From assembly GCF_015706575.1 (NCBI RefSeq), contig NW_024037072.1:2919001-2983000 (forward strand): a stretch of DNA of 64,000 nt, in the 5' to 3' direction. Shown in pieces: positions 1-15,100 of this stretch. The notes under the pieces were generated by a model. It did not search any database. It was not told where the DNA came from and saw only the letters and a program-made list of their open reading frames with translations. The DNA comes from Patiria miniata. Taxonomy: Eukaryota; Echinodermata; Asteroidea; Valvatida; Asterinidae. The stretch's first letter is position 1. Every line of letters begins with the position of its first letter. Made by a program: the position numbers and the translations under genes.

Positions 1-58
1 TATATTGACATACCGAAATATAAGAACTGCATGTAGATTTTCCGTGGAATTTTACCAG

Positions 59-148
59 GACCTGAAAGACGGGAAGATGAAAGCCAAGATGGCGGCTGCC
101 CGAGCGATACTAGAGAGATCCACCATGATGCTACTAACATCATGCAAG
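59..148 (+). CDS. CTNNAL1: alpha-catulin exon a (first in window)
   Basis: Acceptor TTTACCAG and donor AAG|GTATGA bound 30 codons in phase 0. The peptide starts DLKDGKMKAKMAAARAILE and ends MMLLTSCK, which runs directly into TCLRHPDC of the next exon. This is a helix of the central vinculin-like bundle. Confidence 0.88.
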
Positions 149-3100
149 GTATGACAGTAGTGCACACACTGAAAGTTGCAATGAAGTCACGTTCTGGGCT
201 GTATGTTATAGATTTCACCAAGTAGAGTCCGGTGAGGATGAATGCCAACTTGTCAGTGTGGAATTTCACTAATGTTCAGCTGATTGAAAACCTCCGTGTG
301 ATTTTACCAAAAACATGTTGCCAGTGATACTTAATGTCGCATTTGCCTTTTCAAAGAAGCTTTGATATTTTTCCAGATACTTGCAGTGTTTATCTGATAG
401 CGCAAGGCACCCCCTTCCCAAAATAAATTTAAGAAAATTAAACAATAACACAAAAAGCACACAAGCATGGTTAACCATATGCCTACTATAATTCCTGGTG
501 TCATGAATCCTGTCTCTTGAAAATGTTGTTGTGTGCGGTTTGTGTGTTGCTGGCATGACACAAATCGATATACAAAGAAGTGTTGCTTTTGTACCTGTAC
601 CATCCTCCCTCTTTTAATAGCATTTATTTAACCTATAAAGACTGCATGTTTTGATGATTAGCACACAATGTTAATTTCCATGGACGCGCACCGGTACGTG
701 ACCTTCTACATGTTTACTTGCATCAGCTCAAAATTCATTGATTTATGAGATATTTATGGGTTTAAACTATGACCAAAAATATCTCATCCATATGTTTCAC
801 ATGGTGATGAGCAATGCATGAACTGCACTCTACACAAATTTAAAGCCCGATATTTTTTTTTGAACTACCGTAATTATATAATAGTAAAATTGCATTTCAG
901 GTTTTTTTTGTCAACTTAAATTGAAGATTGATAATAGACTTAAGAAATTGGCTTATGTACCTCCCTCTGTGTCACATCAGGAGACAGTCAAATTACAAGA
1001 CATTTTGTACGCTGTCCCTTCTAGACATGTCGACTAGGAATACCTGTTGTGAAGACCTTGACATTTTCCGTCAACAGCTCCGGACTTCTTATCCTTGTTT
1101 TAATTTCCTGCTTCGTTTTTTCTCCCCCCCCCCTTCCGATCCCCACGGCAGACGTGCCTTAGACATCCTGACTGCGTGCCAGCCAAGGAGACGCGCAACG
1201 GCGTGTTTGTCAACATGCGTCGCGCCCTCAGCCTCATCGACGATGTCATCAACGGCGGTTATGCCCAGCCCATGCAGAACGGCATCACCACGTCCAGGAA
1301 TACAAACAACGCGCTACAGGAGCTGATAGTAAGTGGTAGATTGGGAGAAAACGCTGACTTCTCTGATAGAGGTGTGGGTGTGAATATATGAGTAAACACT
1401 TTTGGTTTTATTTATTAGGCACCAGAATTTTCAACTTCCTCAAGTTTAGAAAATTTAATAAAACATTCATTTCAAAATGGCCTCGGTAATGGTTTCCTTA
1501 ACTGAAGTTTATGGAGAAATTTTTCCTTTTCTCATTGTTATTGTTTACCCATTTTTCATGTGTTGGCAATGGAGAATTCATGTCAGTCTGCATAAGGTAG
1601 ATAGTTCCATTTCTGACTTGGTGGCCAAACATTTTTACTCTGAAATTAAAGTCAACTTTGACTTTTCTTGTTTGAGAATGAAATCCCAGACCTGCCCAGC
1701 AGACAATAGGCCTCACTTGCCAAGGCATTTTGTTAGGAACTTGTAAGTCTCCTTAATCCTCAATTGTATATAATCAGTGGCGTCAATGAACATTTTACAG
1801 GAGCCGGGCTTTACGTGTACATTCCTCAATCCTCCAAAACCGTCAGGTGAATTTTGTAGAATCTTGGAGGGTAGTATGCGATATTTTAGATTCCTCTATT
1901 TTTTTCTCTCTTAATAACAACCCAAGGATCTTGTGGAAACGGCCAAGGTCACCCAAGCTGACAAGTCCAGCCGAGACAAGCTGCAGTACGTACTAGACAC
2001 TGTCATTGACACCACGCAGGACTTCACCGACTCGGCCTACACGTCTCACGAGCACAGGGAACGCATCCTGACCCTGCGGGACAGGGCTAGAACGGACCTG
2101 CGGACCCTGGCCAGCGTGGGCGCTGTCCTGGTGAGTAGTCTGAACACTCACTTGAGCATTTGGTTCCGATAATGAGTCCCAGACTTGGCCATGACCTCAG
2201 ACACAGATTCAGAATGACCAGTTTAACTGAAGAGAAACATCATCCTGCATTGTAGCTGATTTATTGTGAGGGTTTTAATAACATGTGTGAGATCATGTCT
2301 GTAATCTCACAACAGATCCCCTAACTACTCTGAATGTAGTTTTGTGGTTACATGTTATGCTAAAGTTTTCCTAGCATTGTTGAAACAAGCCTATTTGCAT
2401 TTTCTACCCATGGACAGCATCGTATAAAAGCACTTGTATAAGTTCATGTTGACATCGTCTATAGGTGCTTTGTTTGATCCTTGCTTCATTGCCTAAATTG
2501 AGCTGCAAAGAATTGAACGTATGCGTGGAATGCTGTAGCCTAAACGGGAATCAGAAAAGGCTGTTACACAAAACCAAAGGAAAATTTTACGAACTTATCT
2601 TTGTTTATAACCCATAAACCTTACCAGATCTCCATTCCTAAAAGTATGTACAGCTCATTGATAATGGAATCTGAGCCCGAATCCCCTCAACGGCATCCAA
2701 GAGAGATAATTATGAGGATTCATGTATCGCTAGAGCACAGGGAGGAGAAGGCTAAAGATGAGGTGGTTTAAGGAATGGTGTCTTAATCCAATTCTGCGAT
2801 GATGCTAAATGTGTTGAACCAACACCTTATCATCTTATTTTTGTAGTGGAACACCATTGCTGTGGTGCACCTGGCCAAGACGGTATTAGTTTATGCAAAT
2901 TCACAAACATTTGCACACGTGGTGTGTCCCACACACTGGAGCTTCCATGAGTGTTCACACAGCACAATCTCCTGTTCCTTCACCCTCCACCTATTCCATG
3001 TCAAATTGGTCACACATCTCACACCATTTTTTTGTCTCACTTTATTTTTCAAGGAAAAGCGACCAAACAAACAACATGAGCAGGACCTGGAGACATGCAT

Positions 3101-6100
3101 ACAGCAGATGTCCAAGACATTGCTGGATCTCAAGAAGCAGCTGCAGAACACGGCGTTGGACCAGGCCTCAGAGATCTTCCGTTCCAACGATGACCAGGAT
3201 CTCCTGGCCAATCTCAAGCAGACAGGGGCCACTGGCGACCTGGACAGGGTGGAGGAACACTCGCTCAAGTTCAGTGAGCACTCAGAACAGCTTCAAGAGG
3301 TATTTGGATGCTCTCATCTTGCTAAGAATTGCAATTTATATTTTTCCCAAACCCAAAGTTTAGCTCACCTGTTCTTCAGGTATTCTCAGATTTTTAGAGT
3401 TTTTTACACCTTCTCTGTTGAAGAGTTTAGCAAGTTTACTTAGGCTCCAATTGGGCAGTAATTGAGTGTTATTGTAATTTCTGTGGACAATGTGAACTTG
3501 CTCTACATTTACTTGAAGACGGCAGATTTCTGGTCAAATTGCTTGCCCTCATGTTACAGCACCAAGTATTCATGTGATGCGTTATTGAAGTCAGCTTGAC
3601 GATTGTAAGGCATTAGCTTTTTCTGAAATGAGCAAAATCCATAAGGTGTTGCTGGCCATACATATCAGAGGTTAACGATTCAAATTGAACAGTAAATTGA
3701 TGAAAGCAGTCTTTGCTGCTCATGTTTGTTCTCACAATTGTTTGTTGGTACACATACTCATATAAAAAAAAACTCAGCTACAACCTAAGGCTGGTGTACA
3801 GAATTGTTCTCATACTCATTTACACTTTTCTGTGCATGCACTTTCATTGGTACCCATGAAATGTGCTTAAACATTTACCAAAGGGAGATACACTCAGTAA
3901 ATTTATAGAAAAAATCTTGCATGCCAATCTTGAATATTATTCATTAAAGTGATGTCCTCATAGAAAAAAGAATCAGTAACTCCTTTTCTTTGCCTTTAAT
4001 TGTGTCATGTTTGTCCAATTGTCAACAGGCATGCAGGTTACTGGGTCACATTGCTGGCACTGCGCCGCTAGCGATATCTGCGGACTACGCAGAGAACAAC
4101 ATCAAATCTATAGGTCCTCAAGTAAGTCAACATTGAAGGTCTTACCTACAGTCATTGTGTCAAGGAACTTAGATTAATCTCTGTTTAAACTGTTTTATTC
4201 ATGGACGTCTTAGTAAACCTAGCCCCCATGCGCCTATGCTGTTATGTTGTGTGTTTTTTGGTCCCGAACCATACCTCCTATGACGTCCACGTTAAGCAAA
4301 ACTTAATTTTTTCAGATTTGAAGATTTTTTGTTAGGATTTGTCCAGATATCAGGATTTTTTAAAGAATCCCTATTGAAATCTTGAATTCCTGCGGTTTCA
4401 CCGTAAAGGTGTTTTTACCTATAACAGTTAATATACATGTAGAACAAAAGAAATACAAACATATGTGATGCGATCAAGCCAAATGAGTCGTTTGTCGGAT
4501 ACTTTCATTTTTATATACAGGCCAAAATAGGCCTACTTCATCACATCACTTCATCACATCTCTTGGTGTTCTGGCTTTCATAATTTTTGAAGTAAAGATG
4601 GTATCAGCATGCGGTTTTCACAGCAGTAATGCTGAGATTGTGCTCTTTTCAAATCTGTAAAAAAAAATTCACCACATCGACAAACGACTCACTTTAATAG
4701 CTTGATCGCATCACATATGCCATAGACCCTACACGTGTGTTGCTTTGGGGCCATCGGCAGCCCCGAAACACCTGTACTGATTAGTTCCTGGATTTTTCAT
4801 ATTTCTCCCAATCTCACCCCTGCATCAGAGATTTTCAATTGATGTACTGTGAATAGTTGTCATTTTGTTTTTGTAGAAATCTCTTTCAATTACAAGAGAT
4901 AAATCTGTAGCTGGGGACCCATTTAAGCTAACAGTCATCTAAGTACTGTCTGTATACAACGTCTGACAAAGTTTGTCCTTGAAATGATGCTCTTTACCCA
5001 AACTCTACCCCAGATTGTTGCCTTGGCAACCACCTTAGCGATTCATCCCAGTAGTAAGATTGCCAAGGAGAGCCTGGAGGTCTTCAGCGACACCTGGGAG
5101 AGCCAGGTCAACGACCTGTCGCTGCTGGTCAAGGAAATCAACGACTGCTGTCAGGGAAAAACAAGTAAGGAAGGGGGAAAAATTGATGTGTTGATTGGTA
5201 TGGATTGTAGAATCCACCTTGAAATGCTTGTCGGGTTGTTTTCTTCGCAGCTGCAATATATTGATTGATTTTTTTGCCTAATTAGTTTGGATGAGCGATT
5301 TCTAAAATTATTTAATCATTGAAATGTGTATGAGGTCTTTGTAGAAGTACTCGTCCATGTTTACTTTGTCCTTGAAACTGGATGTCCGAGGTAAAAGTAA
5401 TTGAATTTGCTTTTGATTTCCTGTCATCACATATTGGTTTTCTTTTTGGTTTAATTATAATTTCATATCTCTGTATTGTATACTGTTATTGTATATTATA
5501 TACTGTAATTTGCTATCAAATAATTAATTTGATCTTCAAGCAAACTTGAATTCTCGATCTGAATTGGTCAATCCTTGTCAACAACTACATGATATCGTCC
5601 CATATAGCACGTCTATAATGCACTCCACGTGCATTGTTCCTGCTGCATGCGGTTGTAATAAGATACCCGCTGAAAAGTTTCTACAGCGTACGTGTTTCGT
5701 CTTTACTGTATGTCAAGTTTGCTTGAAGATAAACTCGTTATCCCAATTGCTCATGGAAAACGGAAAAGATAGTGCGTCTGTGTCCCATATACATGTACCT
5801 CTCGGCCTACGGTCTCGTGGTATGACAAACTACATTATTCCATGTTCCACTCACGCTTGTGGGATAACTGAAAATTACAAGTAATTTAATGTTGAACAAT
5901 ATAATACTGAAAAATCATTGCAATCATACGTTTGGTACAATTTGAAGTTTGTGGTTTTGTCATTTTGTTTTCAGGTGAAAAGCAAGTGTATTTATCGTTA
6001 CCAAGGCCAGGGGTGAGTATGTCTCCTCATCATGTCTATCAGTTTGTGCAGCTTTGTTTCTACATCTTGCAGCGCATTGCATAACACAGGCCATACATAC

Positions 6101-9100
6101 ATAACGCTATCGCTCAAAACCTGTTGTACAGGTTCGTTTAGTCGTTGCCTTTTAAGCTACATAACATGAAAAGCTACACGGCTGTAGAGATAACTTTACA
6201 ACCCAGTTTGGTTGTTTCTGAGGACTCGGAACTGCCAGGAAAATCGTGGTGTTCAAAGCCACGTTGCAATCACAAAATGTCCCAAACTACTTCTTAATGC
6301 ATTGTGAGAGCAATTTCTGCCTCTATTGGTTACAAGTAAAGTGCAATATTCTTCTTATTGGCATGGCTAAGAGGTGGATTATCAAGTCATGAAAGTACAC
6401 ATGGACCGCGAGTGTTCATTTTTTTTTTACATGTAATTTGTATCTGCATCTGTTGAATACTGCATAATATCTTTATTCTTTCTTTATATGCAGCACAGGC
6501 GCAAGCTTAATACTAAATGAATTCTTTTTTTGGGGGGAGGGCTTTAAGTAGTTCATACAGCATGTACAAAATCAGATAAAGACAGATATAGAATGAGGAT
6601 TGATTTTTAGAATAAGGCCCAAAAAAAAAAATATTCGGTCTCTGGTCAGACCAAAGTTCCGGAATTGACGCGGAGACGCGGCTTTTTTTTTTTTTTCTTC
6701 AAGCTTGGATTGTACAGACAAGGTGGGGTACTATTTTGCTATTTGGTGTCCTCATGTACATTGGTGTCCTCCATAATTTGCCTTGGTGCTCTCGATCATT
6801 TGCCTTGGTGCAATTTTCCCATTCCTTGGTGCTCTTTGGTAAAGAAAATTGAGGAGGTGCGGCGCTGTTGGAGCTACCGCGGAACATTTTGGAAAAAAAA
6901 AAGATTGACGTGCATGATTAAAATCGACGTGCGCGCTGACCAGAGACCGACTTATTTTTTTTTTGGCCTAAGATGCACTGTTTTGTTAATTTTTTTTTTT
7001 TTTTTTCAAATCAGAATTGTTGCATATTTCAAGTATTTCTTGACAATGAACATTTGGCTGCATTTTCTCATTGGTATTGCAAGAGAGGCAGAATCTTTCA
7101 GTTATTTTTTGCTAAATATTTTTTTAATTTTTTTTTATTTTGTTTTCTTTTTTTGCCACTATACGCTTGCAAAACATAAACTACTCATGCAGTATATTCC
7201 AGTCAGTGTGAGTATTATTGCATCAAAATGCAGCTTTTTTTTCACTAACCAGGGTGGTGGTCTGGGCTTTCGTTAAACTGTTCACTTTTGTCCGAGGCTT
7301 TGTTGCTGACTTTTTTTTTGTATTTCTTAAAATTTCTTCTAGCATTCTTGTGTCTAGTGCTTAATTTGATAGTTCAAATTCTCCACTAACTTCTTGCTCA
7401 TTACTAACCAACGCTACTTTCTCTTTCTTTGTTTTCTAACTTCAAGAGTCTGTCATGTGACATCTCGAATTTTCTAAAGTTTGCTGTGAATAACTAGATA
7501 CGTTGCAAAGTCCTGTTATTTTTATCTTTCAATTCTTTCTTTGTAGGCCTAAAACCTTTCCTAAAGGGAAAGAATGGTCATCCAAATTCATTGGAGCAGA
7601 CCGTTTACTATTACTTTAGCTTCTGTTGAGTGTTCCTTTCATCCACAAGCCTACATTTATAAAAACAAAAAACTTAACGCATTGTCGTCACCGTGCAGAC
7701 TTACATGCACATGTTTTTTGTATTCTCCCTACATAGAGGCTAATAATGATTTAAACTTCATGTATTTAACCAACATGTGTTAACCACCATGTGACCAACC
7801 ATTGACCAATCAGTGTCATTGTACTAACCAGTGTGTTTTACTTCATAAAGGTCCCACAAGCATGCAAAAGTTGACATTGATGTTCTCTGAATTTAACTGG
7901 AAAACTGGTTCTTGTTAAATACTGTGATCCCTCCTCATGTCATGTTGGAAGAGTTACCCGTTGCTTACTGCTCAGAAAAGAAATACCAGTCAAATATTGC
8001 ATTGGCTTGGGGTCATATATGTAACTGCATGGACGCATGGGTTTGGTTGTGTCAGTAGGTCTTTTCACGTTATCATCTGGCTTCCCCCTTTGAAATCAAA
8101 ACGGCTCCACCGTGAGCAAAACCGGGTCCATTTAAGCACTGGGCCCAAATTCACGACACTGCTAAGCACAAAAATTTGCTTAGCACAAAAAAAGTCTGGC
8201 TTATAAAAGCAGGTTATCAACCAAAGCTCCATGTGATTTTCATGCTAAGCAAACAACAGCTGAATACTAATCACGAGCAATATAAATCACGAGGAGTTTT
8301 GGCTGGTAACCTGCTTTTATAAGCCAGACTTTGTTTGTGCTAAGCAAATTGTTGTGCTTAGCAGCGCCGTGAAATTGGCCCCAGGTTAGCAAGGAGCACA
8401 GTTCCCACTTGTACTGGTGTGCACGTGGGTCAGGTGTACAGTTTAATTTTCTACCTGGGTAGAGCCAGTCAACCCTGGTCAGGAGTCTAACTGTAGAGTG
8501 CTGGACCTGTGTAGAAGCCGTGTTGGATTCTTACCAGTGTGAAAGGGGTTCCCAAAATCTCGTAGTTCGACATGGGTCCAACAAGGAAAAGTTTGATAGC
8601 TTTTGAGGAAAGAGTGTTGTATCCTGGCGCCACTTTGTTTGGTTGTGCTCAAAGTCTATGGAGAGTCAAGAAGAATTTCAAAGTATTTTTTAACAAAATT
8701 GGGACTATTTCTCAGTCCCAGATTCATGTCTTTTTAACATGTTTGCCTTTTGACTGACCTTCATTGAGATGGTACATGATGAAAAAAAATGGCGTCAGGA
8801 TGCAACATTCTCTCCACTATTGATTCACTCCTAAGTTTTAATATTGCGTACGTGTAGGTTTTGCCTTTTGCCAACATTACGTTACATGTACATGTAGGAA
8901 GTGTGTACGCTCAGGCTTGTCCTTGAACTTTCAAAAAAACTTAACAAGCTCACACGGGAGGGAGTCTAACCCTGATGTGTCCTATTACAACATCAGGAAG
9001 GGGCAAAACCCAGTTCGGCTGTAAAATAATCCAATCAGTATCGTTGATAAATACATATTTTGTTGTGATAAAGGAACGTTGGTAAAGAAAAGTATTTTTG

Positions 9101-12100
9101 AAGCTGTTGACCGAACACTTCAAAACGTGGGGAAAATATAATTGTTTGAAAAAGTGTGACATTATGATATGCTCATTTCAGCCTGTTATTGAGATGTTAC
9201 AGCTGACATATGCATTGTGTTTGACAATTAGTACCTATTCATGGTGAAATACCTTGTCTTAATTTACTGGGGAGGATTTTTGAGTCGTAAAGGTTTGATT
9301 TCATGTTGCCTGAACTATTTGAAACGAAACACATCTGGGAATTGTCTCGAAATTAAAAATACTTTGAAAGTTTCTTTGGGAGCGGCACCTGTTTAAACAC
9401 TCCTTTTTGTAATCACGTGACCTTCGTGCATGGGTGAACATGTACAGTACATATATGCACAAAAATATTGTTGACGTCTGGGGGATTTTGTGCAGTGAAT
9501 CAAACTGTGCTGTTAAGATTCACCTTCAAACTGAAAGTGTTAATGGTCATTTTCTGTGCCATTTTCAAAGGGCAACAATCTCCTTATCCCCTGAAATTAG
9601 AAAATGACTATACATTTGTCTCAAGCGCCTGTACAGTACCAGGTACATGTATCTATTTGGTTGTCCCTCCCGTTTAAGAAAAAAAATTGAAATAAATAAT
9701 AAATATCCACCTTTATTAATATATAAGAAATTAAGTTATTTATCTGTACTTCTTAGAGTACAAGGCCTTTTCATTTTGCATATGACATGTATTGTGCATC
9801 CATTTAACATCTGAAATTAATTAATGCGGGACCGCATATCCTTATGGTCTACACACTCTGCTTTATGTGTGTCAATGCATCCATTGCAGCAGAGGTCGTA
9901 AACACAGAATAATTCATACTGGGTTGTTTTATAATTCATGAAGGTTAACACTCGCGAATTCGTCACCGATACGCCACATCATTTATTCAAACACCAGTCG
10001 AGGAAAAAGCATGTGGAGATACAGCACAATTCAAACCAGAGTGACTGATTAATTTTCCTTGGCTGTACCTTCTGTGGGATGTGTTCTGGGTGTATTTGAT
10101 CCGTGCATGGAGTATAGAGGGAGCCGTAGCTTATTAATCTGTAGAGGCAATTCGGGCGATTCACAATGCAGTGTGCCACCAAGAGTTTGCCGTGGAAAGT
10201 CCATTTTTCAAGTTTACGGTGGACAAAACATGGCCCATTTGAACGAGTGTCAGTAGACAACTTGAGCTAATTTGTTCTAGATTGGGGCATAGCGTTCTGC
10301 CGCCTTACAACACCATATTGATAAAAAGAAAAGAAAAGGGCAAACAGATACTCAAATCATACCCTTACGAAACTACTGACTGGAAAAACAAACAATTTCA
10401 AATGTCCCGCGCTGCAAATTTGTCGGCCATCTCCCACAATTCACTGGGAAAAATGAACTCTCCGTGGCAAACTCTTGGTGGCGCACTGCATTGTGAATCG
10501 CCCGAATTGGATGACCCTTTCGTTGCAGTGGTCCACGTGTGTTGATTGTTTGTTGATATTAGGGAATGAGTGTTGTACCAGGGAGGGTTGAGACTAACAT
10601 TTAGAATGAAGTGAGAGCTCTTATTTTGTTCAGTCAATTTCACCACTGTCACTTGAGTGATAAAGCCAATCACAAATAGTTCACAAGTCAAGTTACGAGT
10701 CAAGGCAAAGTCAGGCCAGAAGTTGAGGAAGGGATGCCATTTAAAAAAAAAAATGTTTTTGCTATTGCCAGCATGGGTTTGGTTCTTGGTTCTTGGTTGG
10801 TTCTTCTCCTAAATACTCCAAGTGGGAATTTATACAGGAGGCCAGAAACACCGGGGTAAACCCCTTCTCTTAGTGATAAGTGTTTACTGGGTTCTTTTAT
10901 GTGCATTTATGCAACACACGGGACCTACGGCTTAACGTCCCATCCGAAGGACGAAGCAATAATGGTTAAGTGCCTTGCTTAAAGGCACAAGTCTCCACCC
11001 AGCGGGCTTGAACCCACGCCACTGTTGCCTCTGAAACACCAGAACGTGAGTCCGATGCTCTTAACCGCTAGGCCATGACACTCCAAGGTTTCTTCATAGA
11101 CTCACCACAATCACATTGTACTGCAAATGATCGTTTAAACGCCAAGTGTACTGGTGTTCGAGTCTCGTATCATTGTCAACATACACAACATCTGTGGTAT
11201 TGCGACGTGAGAACATGTATGTATGGTGTATTGTGATCGTTGCAAATTGTTTCGGCGCTGGAGCAAAAACCCACTGGCATCCCTGTTTTTATGAATAGGG
11301 AATGGATACTCACAAAAAACTGCCTTTCTGTCACAGCATTTTGCGTATATGTACGGTAGTTTGTGACATGACGTGGGACAAGATTGTTTATGATGGGTCA
11401 GTGACAGTGAGAAGACCCTTCAGTCACAGTCTATGAGATGCTTGTGACATGACTGTGTCTTAGATGACTTGTGATTGACTAGTGATCTGCCTTGCGATGA
11501 TCTACATGTGTAATGACTGGATTATAACTGTACCACACATTAACATTTGAGAGTGAGAGTCAATGCATACACATACATGTACATTGAAGTGTGTATTTGC
11601 CTGCAAACGGGGACCCCCTATTGTCCCTCTTTTGTTTGTACTTTTTAGGAAGACCTCCCATATGTTTTGTACACAAATCCAAATAGGGGACCTCTCAGGG
11701 ATTGGGGACCCTATTGTCCTCTATTGTTCAACGTCCCCTATTGAATGCAGAAACAAACTCAGACATTCTTGTTCCATAACTGTGGGGACTTTGGTACTAT
11801 GGGGACCAAAGATGCTATGGGGACGGCAGAGAGTTCCCACAACTCGGTCCTAACTACCCTAACAATGAAAAACTTCCCAATAACGTGGTGACTGTCCGCC
11901 TACACATTTATGTGTGCCAGAGAATTACTGCCCTAAGTTAAGGCGGGTTCATACATCACGCAAATGGGAACATAAAGTCGTTGTGAAATTCGCTGTACTT
12001 GAAATGTGTTTCACTTTTGCAAATTGGCAGTGCGAGTACGTGCCCTCACGAAACAAATTCCCGCTCGCATTTGCTTTTGCGGTGAATATAAAACAGGCTT

Positions 12101-15100
12101 TACGGTAATAAGTAATTTTTGTGTCAGCATCCTCTAATCCATTTATGAACAAGTATAGTTTTGGATGCTACAGGCTAGCTGAGTGGGAGATTGTTTAATA
12201 ACCAATGCATTCAAAATATGATAGACACATTTCTGTAATTTCATGTTTATTGTCTTATCTGTCCTTCACTGTTTTCACCTAAAATTCTAATTGCCTGTAT
12301 TACCTTATCGTCCTCTGCTTAAAACTGTTCTTATCCCCTGGTATTTCAGCCTTCTTTCTGTCAGATCCAAAATTCAATAAGTTTATGAAGATATTTTACC
12401 ACTAACTTTTTAATTAAAGGTAATCCAATTTTTATCTGTTCCATATCTCAGAAACATGGCTCCACACCAAAAAGCATCAAACCAGCCAAGCTTGATGCAG
12501 AGGTAAGTGGGTACCAGACTGCAGGCTCTCTAGGATAAATATTTAGCTGGTCTTCATTGTTTTTCCTCTTTTTTTTTCAATTAAAAAAAAAGTACTTAAA
12601 GTCTCCCCATGTTATTTACAACTTTCACACAATTTTTTTTTTTTCATTGCTATTTTCTACTAACACAAGTTATTCAATGTATTCTCATTGACCTCAATGC
12701 TCACACACCGACTTTCTACTTATATAACTGAAAATTTCCAAAACATCTATAAATTACACATGCATCAGTTGCATTTTGGCAGGGAGCAACTCTTATTACA
12801 TATGTGCTTGCTAGAGCGAGTAAAACCCATTTAAAATATGGTAATTTTTATCACTCTGTGATAATGGAGACGATCTTCACTATATGGAAAGGCCATTAAT
12901 TATCGACTGCTACTCTCCGATGTTTGCATTTTCATTTCATTAAACTGATATCAAACAGTTGCAGCAGTTGTGGACATCATGGAAAGAAATTTGAAAACAT
13001 CTCTCTTTTTTGAGTTGTAAGGAGAAGGATTGTTGGCGCATGTGGTGTGTCCCTCTCAGTGGGGCTCGCAAAAGTGGTCACCCTGCTTATGCACGGAGCC
13101 CATATATTGTTTCTACGGTTTGTACATTTTACAAGTACATGTGTCTTGTCTTGTTACTTACAGGAGCAAGCCAAGATTGCCAAGCTGGGTCTAGAGATGA
13201 AGCTGATGACGTCGGAGCTGGATGCTGAGACGGACAAATGGGGCGATCAAGACAACGACATCTTCAAGCGGGCTAAGAACATGTCTAGTATGGCGTACTC
13301 CATGTACCTCTTCACAAGGGGGGAAGGCATGCTGAAAACCACCCAGGATCTCTTCAAACAGGCTGAGGTAACCATATCACTGCTATATAGTTAGTTTATT
13401 TCGCTGAGCCATTATGAGGTTTTCGGCAAAAACACTGGGTTGATCTGTGAGCTAAGGTAAAAATGAGTGTATGTTTTTCTTGAATTCCCCATCGTCAAAA
13501 GTCTGCATTTGAAAAAAAAACCGATAAATTCCAGATTTTCCGTATTCCTCAAGTGTGGACTAGAGTTTTACTTTATGTACTTTCAACATGATTTTGGACT
13601 AAATTTCACACACTGCTTACATGTACTTTCGATTCGAATTGATGTTTTAAGACAGTTATCGTTTTCATTTGAACATGCTACAAAATTGGGAAAAGTTGAT
13701 AATATTTCAACTCTGGTGACTCGCTCCTCAGGAGGTTTTTCGTGATGTCAGTTTATGAGTGCAATGGTAAGAATAATCCATCTGTTACCGAATAAAATGA
13801 TTCTTTCCATTGCACACAACTTTGAAATATTCATTATTTGTTTTGTACAACGCTGAATAACTCCTCGTTATCTGATCGGTAACTAGTGTGACCGTGCAGT
13901 GAAATTTCTATTAACCGTGGAGTGGAAGTTTAGTTTTGCGGTGCGGCTGGCGATGGGTTGGGATGAATAATTCAATGACACATGATCAACAACCAACCAA
14001 TCAGATAACGGGAATTTATTCAGGTGTTGTATAATAGGTAATGTTGATGTTTGAGACTTTTCTCGCATTTCCCGCCCAGTTATTGGATTGGGATATTTAG
14101 TTCACAAACAGTATCAGTGGTAGCCTTGTTGGCGATGTTATTCAATACTGGGTTCTGCCATTCACTGATATAATCTATAAACACTCTATACTCATCATTG
14201 TCTGGGGGCTTTCAAGACAAAATGTACAAGCTACTCAGGTGGGACTCGAACCCACGACCTCCCTCCCACCAGTCCAGACGTCTTACCACTCGACCACCAA
14301 ACTTGCCATGGTTGGCTGGCTGTTGTTAATCTGATATAGCACGGGTACCGCAACCAATCACTGTAAAGAATTTCATTGACAATATTATACCTGGCCAGAC
14401 AACTTATTTTTGTGTGGTTTTTGTCCCTCTTTTGTACCCTCAGTATTTTGGTGAGGAAGGCAACAAGCTATTCCGTTCCCTCAAGCAGTTTGCTGCTCAA
14501 GTGCCTGAGTGTTCCTTGCGGACTGAGCTGTCATCGCTTATAGATCAGATTCCATCTTACTGTCAGCAGCTACTCTTCATTACTAAGTCACCTACGATGG
14601 GCAAGGTGGCCACATTCAATAAGGTAAATACACCAGGCATAAAGGTCGTCAAGTCAATCACAAATCAACCACAAGTCTATCGCAAGTCAATCACAAGTCA
14701 ACTAGGGGTAAATAAAGAGTAATTACACGAGAATCACAAGTCAATCATGAGTGAATCTCAAGTCAGTCTTAAGTCTATCGCAAGTCAATCACAAGTCAAC
14801 CAAGAATTAATCACAGGTCAATCACATGACAATCACAAGTGAGCCAGTCGTCAATACCAAGTCAGTTAGGGACCGTGACCATTCAGCCCTGGTATGAAAA
14901 GGGCCCCCCGGTACCTCGTCCGGTCCAGAGCCAGTCCGGTCTTCAGCCCAGTCTCGTCCGGTACATGGTCCTGTCTGACCAGAAGTTTTGAAGTCAGTCA
15001 GGCGCATCAATTTATTGCCCTTCAGAGAACGTCCAGAGCAGAACAATAGCAGATTTACCGGATTAAAGATAAAATCCTTCCAAACGCCTTTTTAATTTAC

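Larger units (their letters stand above)
149..4028. other. Introns a-e of alpha-catulin: nothing notable
   Basis: The introns 149-1151, 1329-1926, 2131-2846, 2883-3053 and 3300-4028 are AT-rich unique-looking sequence. I see no repeat, RNA gene or additional exon in them. Confidence 0.5.

Noticed and set aside
6665..7276. 203-codon plus-strand ORF
   Set aside because: It reads through a MITE and poly-T tracts (runs of Phe), with no splice or family support.
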